60,516 nt of DNA from Hypericibacter sp963696655. GTDB lineage: Bacteria > Pseudomonadota > Alphaproteobacteria > Dongiales > Dongiaceae. How positions within the stretch are numbered: the stretch's first letter is position 1; each line of letters begins with the position of its first letter. The stretch lies in NCBI GenBank assembly GCA_963696655.1, contig CAVOLB010000144.1, positions 1 to 60,516 of the forward strand, given 5' to 3'. Shown here one piece after another: positions 8,738-17,490 of this stretch. The translations under genes were made by a program, and so were the position numbers. Below the pieces are notes generated by a model. The model was not told the DNA's origin. It did not search any database and saw nothing but the letters and a program-made list of their open reading frames with translations.

Positions 8738-9430
8738 CTAGAACAGCGCCGATAACTGCGTCGCGTCATAGACCTTCATCGTGCCGTCGAAGATCATGTG
8801 GCAGGCGACATAGAGGATGATGGCCAGGCCGATATAGACGAGCCAGGGCCAGCGGCGCAGGAAGTTGGCGATGAGCGTCGCCGCGGCACCCATGAGCGCC
8901 ACCGACAGCACCAGCCCGAACACCAGCACCCAGGCATGGTCGCGCGCGATGCCGGCGACCGCGAGCACATTGTCGAGCGACATCGACAGGTCGGCGAGCA
9001 CGATCTGCATCACCGCCTGGCCCATGGTTTTGGGCGGCGGTTTGGAGTGCCCATGGCCATGCGGATGCGGATGCTCGCCCGTCATGGTTTCGCCGGCGGC
9101 CGAAGCGGCGGCGAGGGCCGCTTCCGCCTTCCGTTCCTTGCGCTGGACCTCGACCTCGCGCCAGAGCTTCCAGCAGACCCAGAGCAGCAGGAGGCCGCCC
9201 GCGAGCGTCAGGCCGATGATCTGCAGCAGCTGCGTGGTGATGACCGCGAAGCCGACGCGCATCACGGTCGCCGCCGCGATGCCGAGGAAGATCACGCGCG
9301 CGCGCTGCGCCTTGGGCAGCGAGGCCGCGACCACGCCGACGACGATGGCGTTGTCGCCCGCCAGCACCAGGTCGACCATGATGACCTGGAGGAAGGCGGT
9401 GACCTCGGAGACCGTGATCGTGAAATCCAT
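8738..9430 (-). CDS. TerC-family membrane protein
   Basis: A 230-residue integral membrane protein with about seven hydrophobic segments. The conserved acidic motifs are in segment 1 (DLVLAGDNAIVVG) and segment 4-5 (LADLSMSLDNVLAVAG). A cytoplasmic His-rich loop (HPHPHGHGHSK, about 118-128) lies between the halves. TerC proteins (YceF/Alx/YjbE type) are implicated in Mn2+ efflux or in metallating exported proteins; the His-rich loop fits a metal role. No yybP-ykoY riboswitch is evident, as only 74 nt separate it from the GluQ-RS gene. Confidence 0.85.
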   Translation of the reverse strand: MDFTITVSEVTAFLQVIMVDLVLAGDNAIVVGVVAASLPKAQRARVIFLGIAAATVMRVGFAVITTQLLQIIGLTLAGGLLLLWVCWKLWREVEVQRKERKAEAALAAASAAGETMTGEHPHPHGHGHSKPPPKTMGQAVMQIVLADLSMSLDNVLAVAGIARDHAWVLVFGLVLSVALMGAAATLIANFLRRWPWLVYIGLAIILYVACHMIFDGTMKVYDATQLSALF

Positions 9431-9504
9431 CAGGGGGCCATCCGGAACGAGGCGGAGGTGGAGGCGGGGCGCATGGCGATCTCCGGAATCTGCGGGATGG
9501 CGGG

Positions 9505-10383
9505 TTAAGTAAGCGTTGGAGCGGCGACAGCCAGGTCGCCGAAACCGAGCCGGGCCCGGATCGCGGCGGGGTCGGCACCCTTCTGGCGCAGGCTGGTGAG
9601 GCTCTCGGCCCCATCGCGTTTCGCGAGGCGCTTGCCGGTCGCATCGGCCAGCAGCTTGTGATGGCGATATTCGGGCACCGGCAGGTCCAGCACGGCCTGC
9701 AGCAGGCGGTGGATATGCGTGGCCGGCAGCAGGTCCTCGCCGCGCGTGACAAGGGTGACGCCCTGGACCGCATCGTCGAGCGTGACCGCAAGATGGTAGC
9801 TGGCCGGGACATCCTTGCGCGCGATCACGACGTCGCCATGGAGGAGGGGATCGACCGCGATCTCGCCTTTGCCCTGCTCGACCCAGCGCAGCGGTCCGGC
9901 TTTTGCCGCCGTCGCGGCCGCATCGAGACGCAAGGCGAAGGGAGCGCCGCTCGCCTGGCGTTGCTCGCGTTCGGCGGGCGACAGATAACGGCAGCTGCCG
10001 GGATAGTGCGGCCCGTCGGGGCCGTGCGGGGCGCTGCCGGCGGCCGCGATTTCGGCCGCGATTTCCTTGCGGGTGCAGAAACAGGGATAGACCAGGCCCA
10101 TCGCCTGGAGCCGGTCGAGGGCCGCGCGATAGGAGTCGAAATGCTCGGACTGCCGGCGCACCGGCCGCTTCCAGTCGAGCCCGAGCCAGGCCAGATCGTC
10201 ATAGATCGCCTGCTCGAATTCGGGCCGGCAGCGGCCCTGGTCGATATCCTCGATCCGCAGCAGGAATCGTCCCTTGGCCTGGCGGGCCGCCGCGTAAGCG
10301 GTCAGCGCGGAAAAGGCATGGCCCAGATGCAGCCGTCCGGTAGGGCTGGGGGCGAAGCGGGTGACCGTTTCCGAATCGGACAT
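9505..10383 (-). CDS. gluQ: Glutamyl-Q tRNA(Asp) synthetase
   Basis: A 292-residue truncated glutamyl-tRNA synthetase without the anticodon-binding domain. It has the HIGH-type motif APSPTGRLHLGHAFSAL, the zinc ligands CFC...YPGSCRY, and the KMSKS-type motif GKRLAKRDGA. This size and the zinc site define GluQ-RS, which attaches glutamate to queuosine in tRNA(Asp). The start at 10383 (MSDSETVTRF) matches the family's N-terminus; an upstream in-frame ATG at 10437 would add 18 unconserved residues. Confidence 0.92.
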   Translation of the reverse strand: MSDSETVTRFAPSPTGRLHLGHAFSALTAYAAARQAKGRFLLRIEDIDQGRCRPEFEQAIYDDLAWLGLDWKRPVRRQSEHFDSYRAALDRLQAMGLVYPCFCTRKEIAAEIAAAGSAPHGPDGPHYPGSCRYLSPAEREQRQASGAPFALRLDAAATAAKAGPLRWVEQGKGEIAVDPLLHGDVVIARKDVPASYHLAVTLDDAVQGVTLVTRGEDLLPATHIHRLLQAVLDLPVPEYRHHKLLADATGKRLAKRDGAESLTSLRQKGADPAAIRARLGFGDLAVAAPTLT

Positions 10384-10508
10384 GCAGGGGGGATGCGCTT
10401 GTTCCGGGAAGACCTGGAAGCGTAAAGGATGGCGCAATCCATTGGGGGTCAGGCGCGCGCTGGACTAGCCCCCACTAAACCACGCTCGGCACGGGGTTAT
10501 AAGTCGGC

Positions 10509-11135
10509 ATGACGGGATTCGAGATCAAGGGGCGAAAGCTCAAAACCGCGCTGGCCCATCTGGCCTCGGCCGATACCGACCTGGCCCGCAGCCTGCTCGA
10601 AATCGGCCCGCCCCCCTCGCGCTCGTCCGAGGCCGGCTTTGCCGGGTTGCTGCGCATCATCATGGGCCAGCAGCTCTCGGTCGCCTCGGCCCGGGCCATC
10701 TGGGACCGGCTCGAGGCCAGGCTGGTCGAACCCACGCCCGGGCGGCTGTTGCGGCTCACCGACCATGACATGGCGCGGGTGGGGCTGAGCCGGCAGAAGA
10801 TGCGTTTCGCCCGGTCCCTCGCCGAGGCGGTCAAACGCAAGGCGCTCGATCTGGAGGCGCTCGAGACCATGGAGGATGCGGAAGCGCTGGCGGCCCTGAC
10901 CGCGATCGACGGTATCGGGCCCTGGACCGCGGAGGTCTATCTGCTGTTCGCGCTGGGCCGGCCCGACGTCATGCCGGCGGGCGATCTGGCGCTGCTGGTC
11001 GCGGCCCAGCGGCTGAAGCGGCTCGAGGCCCGGCCCCGTCCGCGCGATCTGATCGCGCTCGCCGAGCCCTGGCGCCCCTGGCGCTCCGTCGCGGCGCGTT
11101 TCCTCTGGCACTATTACCGCAAGGCGCCTTTGTGA
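10509..11135 (+). CDS. AlkA-like DNA-3-methyladenine glycosylase
   Basis: A 208-residue HhH-GPD base-excision glycosylase. The helix-hairpin-helix is at IDGIGPWTAEVYLLFAL (about 135-151), followed by the catalytic aspartate in MPAGDLAL. It lacks the extra N-terminal domain of E. coli AlkA and so matches the shorter 'DNA-3-methyladenine glycosylase 2 family'. It would remove alkylated purines. It is monocistronic, divergent from gluQ. Confidence 0.88.
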   Translation: MTGFEIKGRKLKTALAHLASADTDLARSLLEIGPPPSRSSEAGFAGLLRIIMGQQLSVASARAIWDRLEARLVEPTPGRLLRLTDHDMARVGLSRQKMRFARSLAEAVKRKALDLEALETMEDAEALAALTAIDGIGPWTAEVYLLFALGRPDVMPAGDLALLVAAQRLKRLEARPRPRDLIALAEPWRPWRSVAARFLWHYYRKAPL

Positions 11136-11160
11136 CGGGCCGGCGGAGGGTCAGAAAAAA

Positions 11161-11315
11161 CTCACCCCCTTCCCAGCCGCCGCAGGCGGCGTGCGGGAGG
11201 GGGTAGGGGGAGGGCTCTCGATCAAGGTCGCGTTGCTGCGGAAATTCCGATCGCGTACGACGTTCGCATATCTCGCATGACCCCCCTACCCCCTCCCGCA
11301 AGGGAAGGGGGTGAG
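11161..11315. repeat. Composite inverted repeat (MITE-like)
   Basis: Two inverted copies of one unit about 70 nt apart. The left copy has CTCACCCCCTTCCC (11161-11174), an 18-nt spacer, then GCGGGAGGGGGTAGGGGG (11193-11210). The right copy has the exact complements at 11282-11299 and 11302-11315, but only 2 nt between its arms. The whole can fold into one long hairpin. It fills the gap upstream of the esterase. Confidence 0.7.
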
Positions 11316-11423
11316 TCCAGTTTTGTTCCCATCACGCGCCTTCGCACACCCTCCCTGGCCCGCCGCGCGCGATTGCGCTACCAAGGCGGCTTCGCCATTG
11401 GCACGGAGGGAGCGTCGCGCGTC

Positions 11424-12107
11424 ATGAACAGTCCTGTGGATCTCGACGGCCCGGTCGTGGCGCCGATTTCCGGCGGCGCGCCGCAACAGCTCGTAGTGCT
11501 GCTGCATGGCTATGGCGCCGACGGCAACGACCTGATCGAGCTGGCGCCCCATTGGGCGCGGTTGCTGCCGGACGCGGCCTTCGTGTCGCCCCATGCGCCG
11601 TTCCCCTGTGAGGCTTCGCCCTATGGGCGGCAATGGTTCGGGTTCGAAGGCCGCGACCAAGCCGAGATCTATGCGGGCGTGCAGGAAGCGGCCGGCATCC
11701 TCGATCGCTTCCTCGATGTGGCCCTGGCCTACTTTTCCGTCGCGGCGGACCGGATGGCGCTGGTCGGATTCTCGCAAGGCACGATGATGGCGCTGCATGT
11801 GGCGCCGCGACGAGAAGCCGCAATCGGCGGCATCGTCGGCTATTCCGGCCGCCTGATCGGGCCGCATCAACTCGGCCGCGAAATCCGCTCGCGGCCCCCG
11901 GTGCTGCTGATCCATGGCGATGCCGATCCGGTGGTGCCTTTCGCCTCGATGGAAGCGGCGGCCGCGGCCCTGACCGCACTCCAGGTCCCGGTCGAGACCG
12001 AGCGGCGCCCGGGCCTGCCCCATGCGATCGACCCGGAGGGGCTGGCCAAGGGCGGCGAGTTCCTGGGCCGGGTCCTTTCGGGAGAGCCTGCCGCGGCAAA
12101 GGCTTAG
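11424..12107 (+). CDS. Phospholipase/carboxylesterase (alpha/beta hydrolase)
   Basis: A 227-residue alpha/beta hydrolase of the YpfH/acyl-protein thioesterase-like family. The oxyanion-hole motif is VVLLHGYGADGNDL, the nucleophile elbow GFSQGTM (Ser at about 116), the acid lies in HGDADPVVPF and the His in RPGLPHAID. It is a cytosolic esterase with short-chain ester or lysophospholipid activity likely. The start is set at 11424, where GGAGGGA lies 12 nt upstream; the upstream extension runs through the repeat and is not coding. Confidence 0.85.
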   Translation: MNSPVDLDGPVVAPISGGAPQQLVVLLHGYGADGNDLIELAPHWARLLPDAAFVSPHAPFPCEASPYGRQWFGFEGRDQAEIYAGVQEAAGILDRFLDVALAYFSVAADRMALVGFSQGTMMALHVAPRREAAIGGIVGYSGRLIGPHQLGREIRSRPPVLLIHGDADPVVPFASMEAAAAALTALQVPVETERRPGLPHAIDPEGLAKGGEFLGRVLSGEPAAAKA

Positions 12108-12236
12108 GTCATCCGGATGACAGCGGGATGACAGGCTGAGGCCCCAAGCCACGCTACATCTTGAGTTTTTTGCGCTGCTCCCTTACATCTTGTGGTAGGC
12201 GCCTCCCCTGAAGCGCGCCTGATCAAGGGTGGTTCG

Positions 12237-12800
12237 GTGTTCGCATCGCCTGACAGTTGCCCGGCTCTGGTTCTCAACGCCGACTTCAGGCCGTTGAGCT
12301 ACTTCCCGTTGTCGCTCTGGCCCTGGCAGGAAACGGTCAAGGCCGTGTTCCTCGACCGCGTCAACATCATCTCCGAATATGAGCAGGTGGTGCGCAGCCC
12401 GAGCTTCGAGATGCGGCTGCCGAGCGTCATCTCGCTCAAGGAATTCATCCCGCTGGCGCGCCGGCCCGCCTTCACGCGGTTCAACGTGTTCCTGCGCGAC
12501 CGCTTCAGCTGCCAATATTGCGGCCAGCATCAGGCGGCCCACGACCTGACCTTCGACCATGTGATCCCGCGCTCGCGCGGCGGCCGCACGACCTGGGACA
12601 ATGTCGTCGCCGCCTGCCAGCACTGCAATCTGCTGAAAGGGAACCGCCTGCCGAACCAGGCGGACATGTTCCCTGTGACCAGACCCTACCAGCCGACCAC
12701 CTTCGAGCTGCAGGAAAACGGGCGGGCTTTCCCGCCCAATTATTTGCACCATAGCTGGCGCGACTTCCTTTACTGGGACAGCGAGCTGGAATCGGCCTGA
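12237..12800 (+). CDS. HNH endonuclease
   Basis: A 187-residue protein with a C-terminal-half HNH domain. The zinc ligands CQYCG and CQHCN bracket the catalytic FDHVIPRSRGG motif. The N-terminal part (ALVLNADFRPLSYFPLSLW) is shared by a chromosomal HNH family common in alphaproteobacteria, which is not an obvious phage or restriction gene. The start is a GTG; 12237 gives the usual N-terminus (xFASPDSCPALVL), while an upstream GTG at 12192 is also in frame. Its cellular role is unknown. Confidence 0.85.
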   Translation: MFASPDSCPALVLNADFRPLSYFPLSLWPWQETVKAVFLDRVNIISEYEQVVRSPSFEMRLPSVISLKEFIPLARRPAFTRFNVFLRDRFSCQYCGQHQAAHDLTFDHVIPRSRGGRTTWDNVVAACQHCNLLKGNRLPNQADMFPVTRPYQPTTFELQENGRAFPPNYLHHSWRDFLYWDSELESA

Positions 12801-12901
12801 GCCACCGGTTCGCCGGCAGGGCATCGCGGATGGCGGCTTATTAATCTCCGCCGGCTTTGCGGCCGGGCGACGGCAGCGCTAGACTCGGACTTCGTCTTGG
12901 G

Positions 12902-13231
12902 ATGGAACCGATGCAGCCGATGAAAGCGACATTGACGCGCCGCCAGCTTCTGACCGGTGTGGCGCTGGGAAGCCTGGGCATCGGCTTTGGCGCGCGCGCC
13001 GCGCGGGCTTTCTCGATCGAGCCGATGACGGCGCCGGTCTCGAAGGCCTATGGGCTGGCCTGTCAGCCGACCGCGGCCCCGGGTGCGGACCATCTGCAAC
13101 TCATCGCCGATACGCGGGCCCTGCTCAAGAACGAGATCGCCAGCGGCCTCAAGCCCGCCGACGCGCAGCAGGTCGTGGTCTGTCCGCTCTGCGGCTGCAG
13201 CATCACCGTCACCGCCGACGCCAGCGCCTGA
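12902..13231 (+). CDS. TAT-exported small protein with CxxCxC motif
   Basis: A 109-residue protein I do not recognise. A twin-arginine signal (TLTRRQLLTGVALGSLG) ends near ARA, leaving a mature domain of about 75 residues. Near the C-terminus is CPLCGCS, and one more Cys lies in GLACQPTA, so it may bind a metal or form a disulfide. It ends 1 nt before the DUF1007 gene and forms an operon with it and the NicO transporter, suggesting a periplasmic metal-handling role (inference). Three clustered ATGs (12902, 12911, 12920) make the start uncertain. Confidence 0.6.
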   Translation: MEPMQPMKATLTRRQLLTGVALGSLGIGFGARAARAFSIEPMTAPVSKAYGLACQPTAAPGADHLQLIADTRALLKNEIASGLKPADAQQVVVCPLCGCSITVTADASA

Positions 13232-13232
13232 G

Positions 13233-13850
13233 TTGCGCCGCCCGTTCGCTTCCGGACTCGCGCGCCGGGCGGTTCCGGCGTTCACGCTTTTATTCGCCCT
13301 GGGTCTGCCCTCGATCGCCTGGGCGCATCCTCACGTCTTCATCGACAACCGCGTCACCTTCCTCTTTGCCGACGGCAAGATCGTCGGTTTCCGCGAGAAC
13401 TGGGTGTTCGACGAGATCTTCAGCGACGAGCTCTTGGGCGATTTCGACAAGGATGGCGATGGCCGCTTCAGCAAGGCGGAAAGCGACGGGGTTGCGGCGG
13501 GGACGCTGCCCAACATGGATGAATATCGCTACTTCACCTATGTCTGGGTCGATCGCAAGGATCTGGGCAAGATCAAGCCCACGGACTTCCATGCCAGCGC
13601 GAAGAACAAGCTGGTGACGTTCGATTTCCTCATCACCTTGCCCGAGCCGGTCGACCCGCTGAAGCAGGACTTCGCGGTCGAGATCGATGACCGCACTTAT
13701 TTCGTCGAGGTGCTGCTCGCCAAGGACAATCCGATCAAGATCGAAGGCCTGAAGGAGTTCTCCTGCCAGCCGGTCGTGACCTTGGACAAGAAGAACGCCT
13801 ATTACGGCGGCTATGTCATTCCCGAACAGATCAAGCTGACATGCAAATGA
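13233..13850 (+). CDS. Periplasmic DUF1007 protein
   Basis: A 205-residue DUF1007 protein. It has a Sec signal peptide ending at AWA, with the mature protein starting HPHVFIDNRVTF, the typical DUF1007 start. An EF-hand-like loop DKDGDGRFSKAE follows at about 72-83. DUF1007 genes commonly sit next to NicO-type transporters and probably supply or sense the metal in the periplasm. The start is a TTG 1 nt after the preceding stop, giving tight coupling; its end overlaps the transporter by 10 nt. Confidence 0.8.
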   Translation: MRRPFASGLARRAVPAFTLLFALGLPSIAWAHPHVFIDNRVTFLFADGKIVGFRENWVFDEIFSDELLGDFDKDGDGRFSKAESDGVAAGTLPNMDEYRYFTYVWVDRKDLGKIKPTDFHASAKNKLVTFDFLITLPEPVDPLKQDFAVEIDDRTYFVEVLLAKDNPIKIEGLKEFSCQPVVTLDKKNAYYGGYVIPEQIKLTCK

Positions 13851-14905
13851 GCGGGTGTTCGTTGCGACCGATGGCGGCGTTCCTGGCGATGCTGCTCGCC
13901 GTCATTCTGCTGGAGGTGCCGTTGCCGGCCTCGGCGCAGGACAATCCGCTGTTGGGGAGCAGTGCGCCCGCGGCCTCCGACAGCGCGGCACCGGCCACCA
14001 ACGGCGACGTCGCCGCACCCGCCGCCACGGGCGACGAGGCCGCAGCGCCGAGCGAAGGACTTCTCCATCGCGTCGAGGGCTTCATCATCAAGACCCAGCG
14101 CGACGTCAATCGCGAGATCAACCGGCGCCTCGTCGCGGTGCGCGACGGCCAGGGCCTGGGCGTGATCTGGGCCGGGCTTTCGATCGCCTTCCTCTATGGC
14201 GTGTTCCATGCGCTGGGGCCGGGCCACGGCAAGACCGTCATCGTCGGCTATTTCCTGGGACGCGGCGGCAGCATCGGGCGCGGGGTCGCGATGGCGGGAT
14301 GGATCGCGCTCAGCCATGTGGTGGGCGCCATCGTCATCGTGCTGATCGTGCATATCATCCTCTCCAACAGCTATGTGACCCCGGTCGAGGAAGTGACCTG
14401 GCTGCGCTTCGTCAGCTATGCCGCGATCCTCGCCATCGGTCTCGTCATGCTGGTCTCGGCGATCCGCAACCGCGGCGGCCATGCCCAGTGCCATCACGAT
14501 CATGGGCATGGCCACGATCATGGGCACGACCATCACCATGACCACGACCATGACCATGCGGCAGCCGCCAAGGCGGGCATGATCCGGCGCGCCGAGCAGC
14601 GCCTGCTGGCGGTCGCGGCGGGCTTCATCCCCTGCTCGGGCGCGATCCTGATCCTGGTCTTCGCCTTCACCAACGGCATCGTGCTGATGGGGGTGCTGAT
14701 GGCGCTCGCCATCGCGGTCGGGATGGGGCTGACCCTGGCGGCGCTCGGCATCGCCAGCGTCGTCGCCCATCACCAGGTCACGTCGCGCATCGCGGCCGGC
14801 GGCGCGGCGTCGATGGCGCTCTCGCTGCTCGGTCCCGTGATGATCACGCTGATCGGATTGCTGCTGCTGAGCGGCGCGATCCTGGACCCGGGCGCCGGCT
14901 TCTAG
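13841..14905 (+). CDS. NicO-family Ni/Co (metal) transporter
   Basis: A 354-residue membrane protein with a signal-like N-terminus and an Ala-rich periplasmic linker. The NicO core starts with FHALGPGHGKTVIVGYFLG, the family metal-path motif. A cytoplasmic loop after about residue 210 has roughly 15 His and many Asp residues in 25 positions, as in RcnA-type exporters. The second half has GFIPCSGAILILVFAF. It probably moves Ni2+, Co2+ or Zn2+; direction and metal cannot be fixed from sequence. It is translationally coupled to DUF1007. Confidence 0.85.
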   Translation: MQMSGCSLRPMAAFLAMLLAVILLEVPLPASAQDNPLLGSSAPAASDSAAPATNGDVAAPAATGDEAAAPSEGLLHRVEGFIIKTQRDVNREINRRLVAVRDGQGLGVIWAGLSIAFLYGVFHALGPGHGKTVIVGYFLGRGGSIGRGVAMAGWIALSHVVGAIVIVLIVHIILSNSYVTPVEEVTWLRFVSYAAILAIGLVMLVSAIRNRGGHAQCHHDHGHGHDHGHDHHHDHDHDHAAAAKAGMIRRAEQRLLAVAAGFIPCSGAILILVFAFTNGIVLMGVLMALAIAVGMGLTLAALGIASVVAHHQVTSRIAAGGAASMALSLLGPVMITLIGLLLLSGAILDPGAGF

Positions 14906-14957
14906 AGCCCGATCGCCTCACTTCGTATCGACTTGAGGCGTGAATCAGTCTCTCGCT

Positions 14958-15737
14958 TCAACGCCGCAGCAGGCTCGCGAAATAGACCGCCGCGCTGAGG
15001 GCGGTGATGCAGAAGCTGACCGGCCAGTCGCTGTAATAGGCGAGCGCGACGCCGGCCCAGGCCTCGGCCAGCGCCAGCAGGGCCGCCAGCGCCACGCCGG
15101 TCCTCAGCCGCACCGTCAGCCGCATCGCCGCCGCGGCCGGACCCACCATCAGCGAGAAGACCAGCAGCACGCCCACGATCTGGGTGCTGGCGGCGACGGT
15201 GAGGGCCACGATGCCGAGGAAGAGCAGCGACACCAGCTGCAGCGAGACGCCCTTGGCCTCGGCCATGTCGGGCTGCAGGCTGGCGAAGAGCAGCGGCCGC
15301 GCGATCGCGGCCAAGGCGGCGAGGCTGATCAGCCCCAGCACCAGCAGATCCCAGAGCGTGTCGTGACTGACGCCCAGCACATTGCCGAACAGCAGGTTCG
15401 TCACCTGCGTCGCATAGGCGGTGTAGTAATGGAGGAACAGGAGCCCCAGTCCCATCGACAGCGACAGCACGATGCCGATGGCGACGTCGCGCCCGCTCAA
15501 GCGCTCGCCCAGCATGCCCATGGCGAGGCCGGCGGCGACGGTGAAGCCGACCATGCCCCAGAGCGCCGGGATGCCGATCAGGATCGCGCCGGTGGCGCCG
15601 GCGAAACCCACATGCGACAGCGCATGGCCGGCGAAGGTCTGGCCGCGCAGCACCAGGAAATAACCCACGGTCCCCGCCACGAGCGCGACGATGCCGCTCG
15701 CGGCGAAGGCGCTGCGCATGAAATCATAGGTGAGCAT
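14958..15737 (-). CDS. znuB: Zinc ABC transporter permease
   Basis: A 259-residue permease of the ABC-3 (ZnuB/TroC) family with 7-8 hydrophobic segments and the conserved GHALSHVGFAGATGA near residue 44. It is the last gene of a znuA-znuC-znuB order. The ATG at 15737 is preceded by gcggag; upstream in-frame ATGs at 15755 and 15761 exist. It overlaps the end of the ATPase gene by 14 nt. Confidence 0.85.
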   Translation of the reverse strand: MLTYDFMRSAFAASGIVALVAGTVGYFLVLRGQTFAGHALSHVGFAGATGAILIGIPALWGMVGFTVAAGLAMGMLGERLSGRDVAIGIVLSLSMGLGLLFLHYYTAYATQVTNLLFGNVLGVSHDTLWDLLVLGLISLAALAAIARPLLFASLQPDMAEAKGVSLQLVSLLFLGIVALTVAASTQIVGVLLVFSLMVGPAAAAMRLTVRLRTGVALAALLALAEAWAGVALAYYSDWPVSFCITALSAAVYFASLLRR

Positions 15738-16524
15738 CGTGCCGATGCTCCGCATGTTCAAGGTCGTGGCCGTTGGCCATGACGAAGATCCGGCTGCCGA
15801 GGCGGATCACCTCGATCTCCGAGCCGTAGAGCCGCGACAGGACCGGGCCGGTGATGACCTTCGCCACGCTGCCGAGCGCCGCATGGCCCTGGCCCAGATA
15901 GAGCACGCGGTCGATCACGTCCAGCAGCGGATTGATCTCATGCGCGCTGAAGAGGACGGTGATGTCGAGCTCGCGCTGCAGCTTGCGCACCAGCTCCAGC
16001 ACATGCTGCTGGTGATGCGGATCGAGGCTGATCAGGGGCTCGTCGAGCAGCAGCAGGCGCGGCCGGCCCAGCAGGCATTGCGCCAGCAGCAGGCGCTGGC
16101 GTTCGCCGCCGGAAAGGTCGGCGAGCGCGCGGCGGGCGAGATCGGCGGCGCCCACGGCATCGAGCGCCCAGCCCACCTCGCGCTGCAGCGCGGGCCCGCT
16201 CCAGGGCAGGCCCCAGCGATGGCCGTCGACGGCGCTTGCCACGAAGTTCCAACCGCTGAGCCGCAAGCCCGCGACGGCGCGATGCATCTGCGGCAGATAG
16301 CCGATGGCGGGATTGCCGCGCCGCGCGGGCTCGCCCAGCACGCGGATCGTGCCTTGCGTGGGACGGACGAGTCCCAGCAGCGCGCGCATCAAGGTCGTCT
16401 TGCCGGCGCCGTTGGGGCCGAGCAAGCCGATGAATTCGCCCTGGTCGATCGAGAGGCTGATATCGGCGAGGATCTTGCGTCCGCCGAGCCCGATCGTGAC
16501 GTGATCGAGATGGATTGCGCTCAA
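15724..16524 (-). CDS. znuC: Zinc ABC transporter ATPase
   Basis: A 266-residue ABC ATPase with Walker A GPNGAGKTT, signature LSGGERQRLLLAQ, Walker B LLLLDEP and the switch His in FSAHEINP. The C-terminal tail HDLEHAEHRHDAHL is rich in His and acidic residues, a plausible zinc-binding extension. It is encoded 13 nt after znuA and overlaps znuB. Confidence 0.9.
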   Translation of the reverse strand: MSAIHLDHVTIGLGGRKILADISLSIDQGEFIGLLGPNGAGKTTLMRALLGLVRPTQGTIRVLGEPARRGNPAIGYLPQMHRAVAGLRLSGWNFVASAVDGHRWGLPWSGPALQREVGWALDAVGAADLARRALADLSGGERQRLLLAQCLLGRPRLLLLDEPLISLDPHHQQHVLELVRKLQRELDITVLFSAHEINPLLDVIDRVLYLGQGHAALGSVAKVITGPVLSRLYGSEIEVIRLGSRIFVMANGHDLEHAEHRHDAHL

Positions 16525-16537
16525 AGGGTTCAGCGCG

Positions 16538-17413
16538 TCATGAGGTCGGCCCGGACAGCGCCTTATCGAGGCGGGTCAGCTCGTCCATCATCCAGCTCTG
16601 ATAGGTCATGCCGGCCGGCAGGGTCTCGGTCACGCCGACGATGGGGATATCGGCCTGCTGCGCCAGCTCCTTCAGCCGCTCGGTCATGTCGTCGGTCACC
16701 TGGTTGTTGTAGATCAGCGCCTTGACCTTGCGGTTCTTCAGATCGTCCTGGAAGGCGGCGAGGTCGGAGGCGCTGGGCTCGGTGTCGTTCATGACCGCGA
16801 TCTGGAAGTCCTGGTTGCGCATGTCAAAACCGAGCGCGTCGATCATGTAGCCATAGACCGGCTCGGTCGCGGTGACCGCGTCGCCCGCATGCTTCTGCTT
16901 CATATCGGCGATCTTCTGCAGCATCGGCTGCAGCGAGGCCTGGAAGGATTGGAGACGGGCCGCGTAATCGGCCTTGTGCGCCGGATCGCGGCTCGAGAAC
17001 TCGGCCGCCAGGGCCGCCGCCACGGCCGGCATGGTCTGCGGGTCGTACCAGATATGCGGGTTGTCGCCGGAGACGCGATGGACCAGGTTGGCCGCGACGA
17101 TGACCTTGCGGCGATCGGAGGGGGAGGCGGCCAGCAGCGACTTCATCCAGGGGTCGTAGTCGGCGCCGCTATAGACGACCAGCTCGGCATCGGCGACCTG
17201 GCGCGCGGTCGAGGGGCTCGCCTCGAAATCGTGCGGATCCTGGTTCGGATTGTTCAGGATGCTGGCGACCTCGACCTCGGGTCCGCCGATCTGCTGCGCG
17301 ATGTCGGCGTAGAAATTCTCGGCGGCCACGACCTTGATCGGCGCGCCCGCGAAACCCGTGGCGGGCATGAGGGCGACGAGGACCGCAGCCAGCGCCAGCG
17401 CGAATTTTCTCAT
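16538..17413 (-). CDS. znuA: Zinc ABC transporter substrate-binding protein
   Basis: A 291-residue cluster A-I (TroA/ZnuA) metal-binding protein with a Sec signal cleaved at about residue 22. Likely ligands are His61 in DPHDFEAS and His120 in NPHIWYDP; the third region (MNDTEPSASD) lacks an obvious His. It has no His-rich loop of the E. coli ZnuA type. A Zur-type operator lies 54 nt upstream, which supports zinc over manganese (inference). Confidence 0.88.
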   Translation of the reverse strand: MRKFALALAAVLVALMPATGFAGAPIKVVAAENFYADIAQQIGGPEVEVASILNNPNQDPHDFEASPSTARQVADAELVVYSGADYDPWMKSLLAASPSDRRKVIVAANLVHRVSGDNPHIWYDPQTMPAVAAALAAEFSSRDPAHKADYAARLQSFQASLQPMLQKIADMKQKHAGDAVTATEPVYGYMIDALGFDMRNQDFQIAVMNDTEPSASDLAAFQDDLKNRKVKALIYNNQVTDDMTERLKELAQQADIPIVGVTETLPAGMTYQSWMMDELTRLDKALSGPTS

Positions 17414-17466
17414 GGGTTGGATCTCCTCGGCCCCAATTGACTCCTTCGGGCAGCGAGGACGGTAAT

Positions 17467-17479
17467 GTTATATCATAAC
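17467..17479 (-). promoter_or_regulatory. Zur-type operator upstream of znuA
   Basis: GTTAT-ATC-ATAAC is a perfect dyad inside aatGTTATATCATAACgta, matching the core of alphaproteobacterial Zur boxes (GTTATAnnATAAC type). On the minus strand TTGACA lies just upstream (complement of 17483-17488), so the box sits between the -35 and -10 of znuA, the expected place for zinc-dependent repression. Confidence 0.75.
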
Positions 17480-17490
17480 GTATGTCAAGT

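Noticed and set aside
8738..9504. yybP-ykoY manganese riboswitch before terC
   Set aside because: Only 74 nt of upstream space and no matching conserved stem seen.
12108..12121. GTCATCCGGATGAC palindrome after the esterase
   Set aside because: Perfect but short, without T-run; could be a weak terminator or part of a degraded repeat, not enough for a call.
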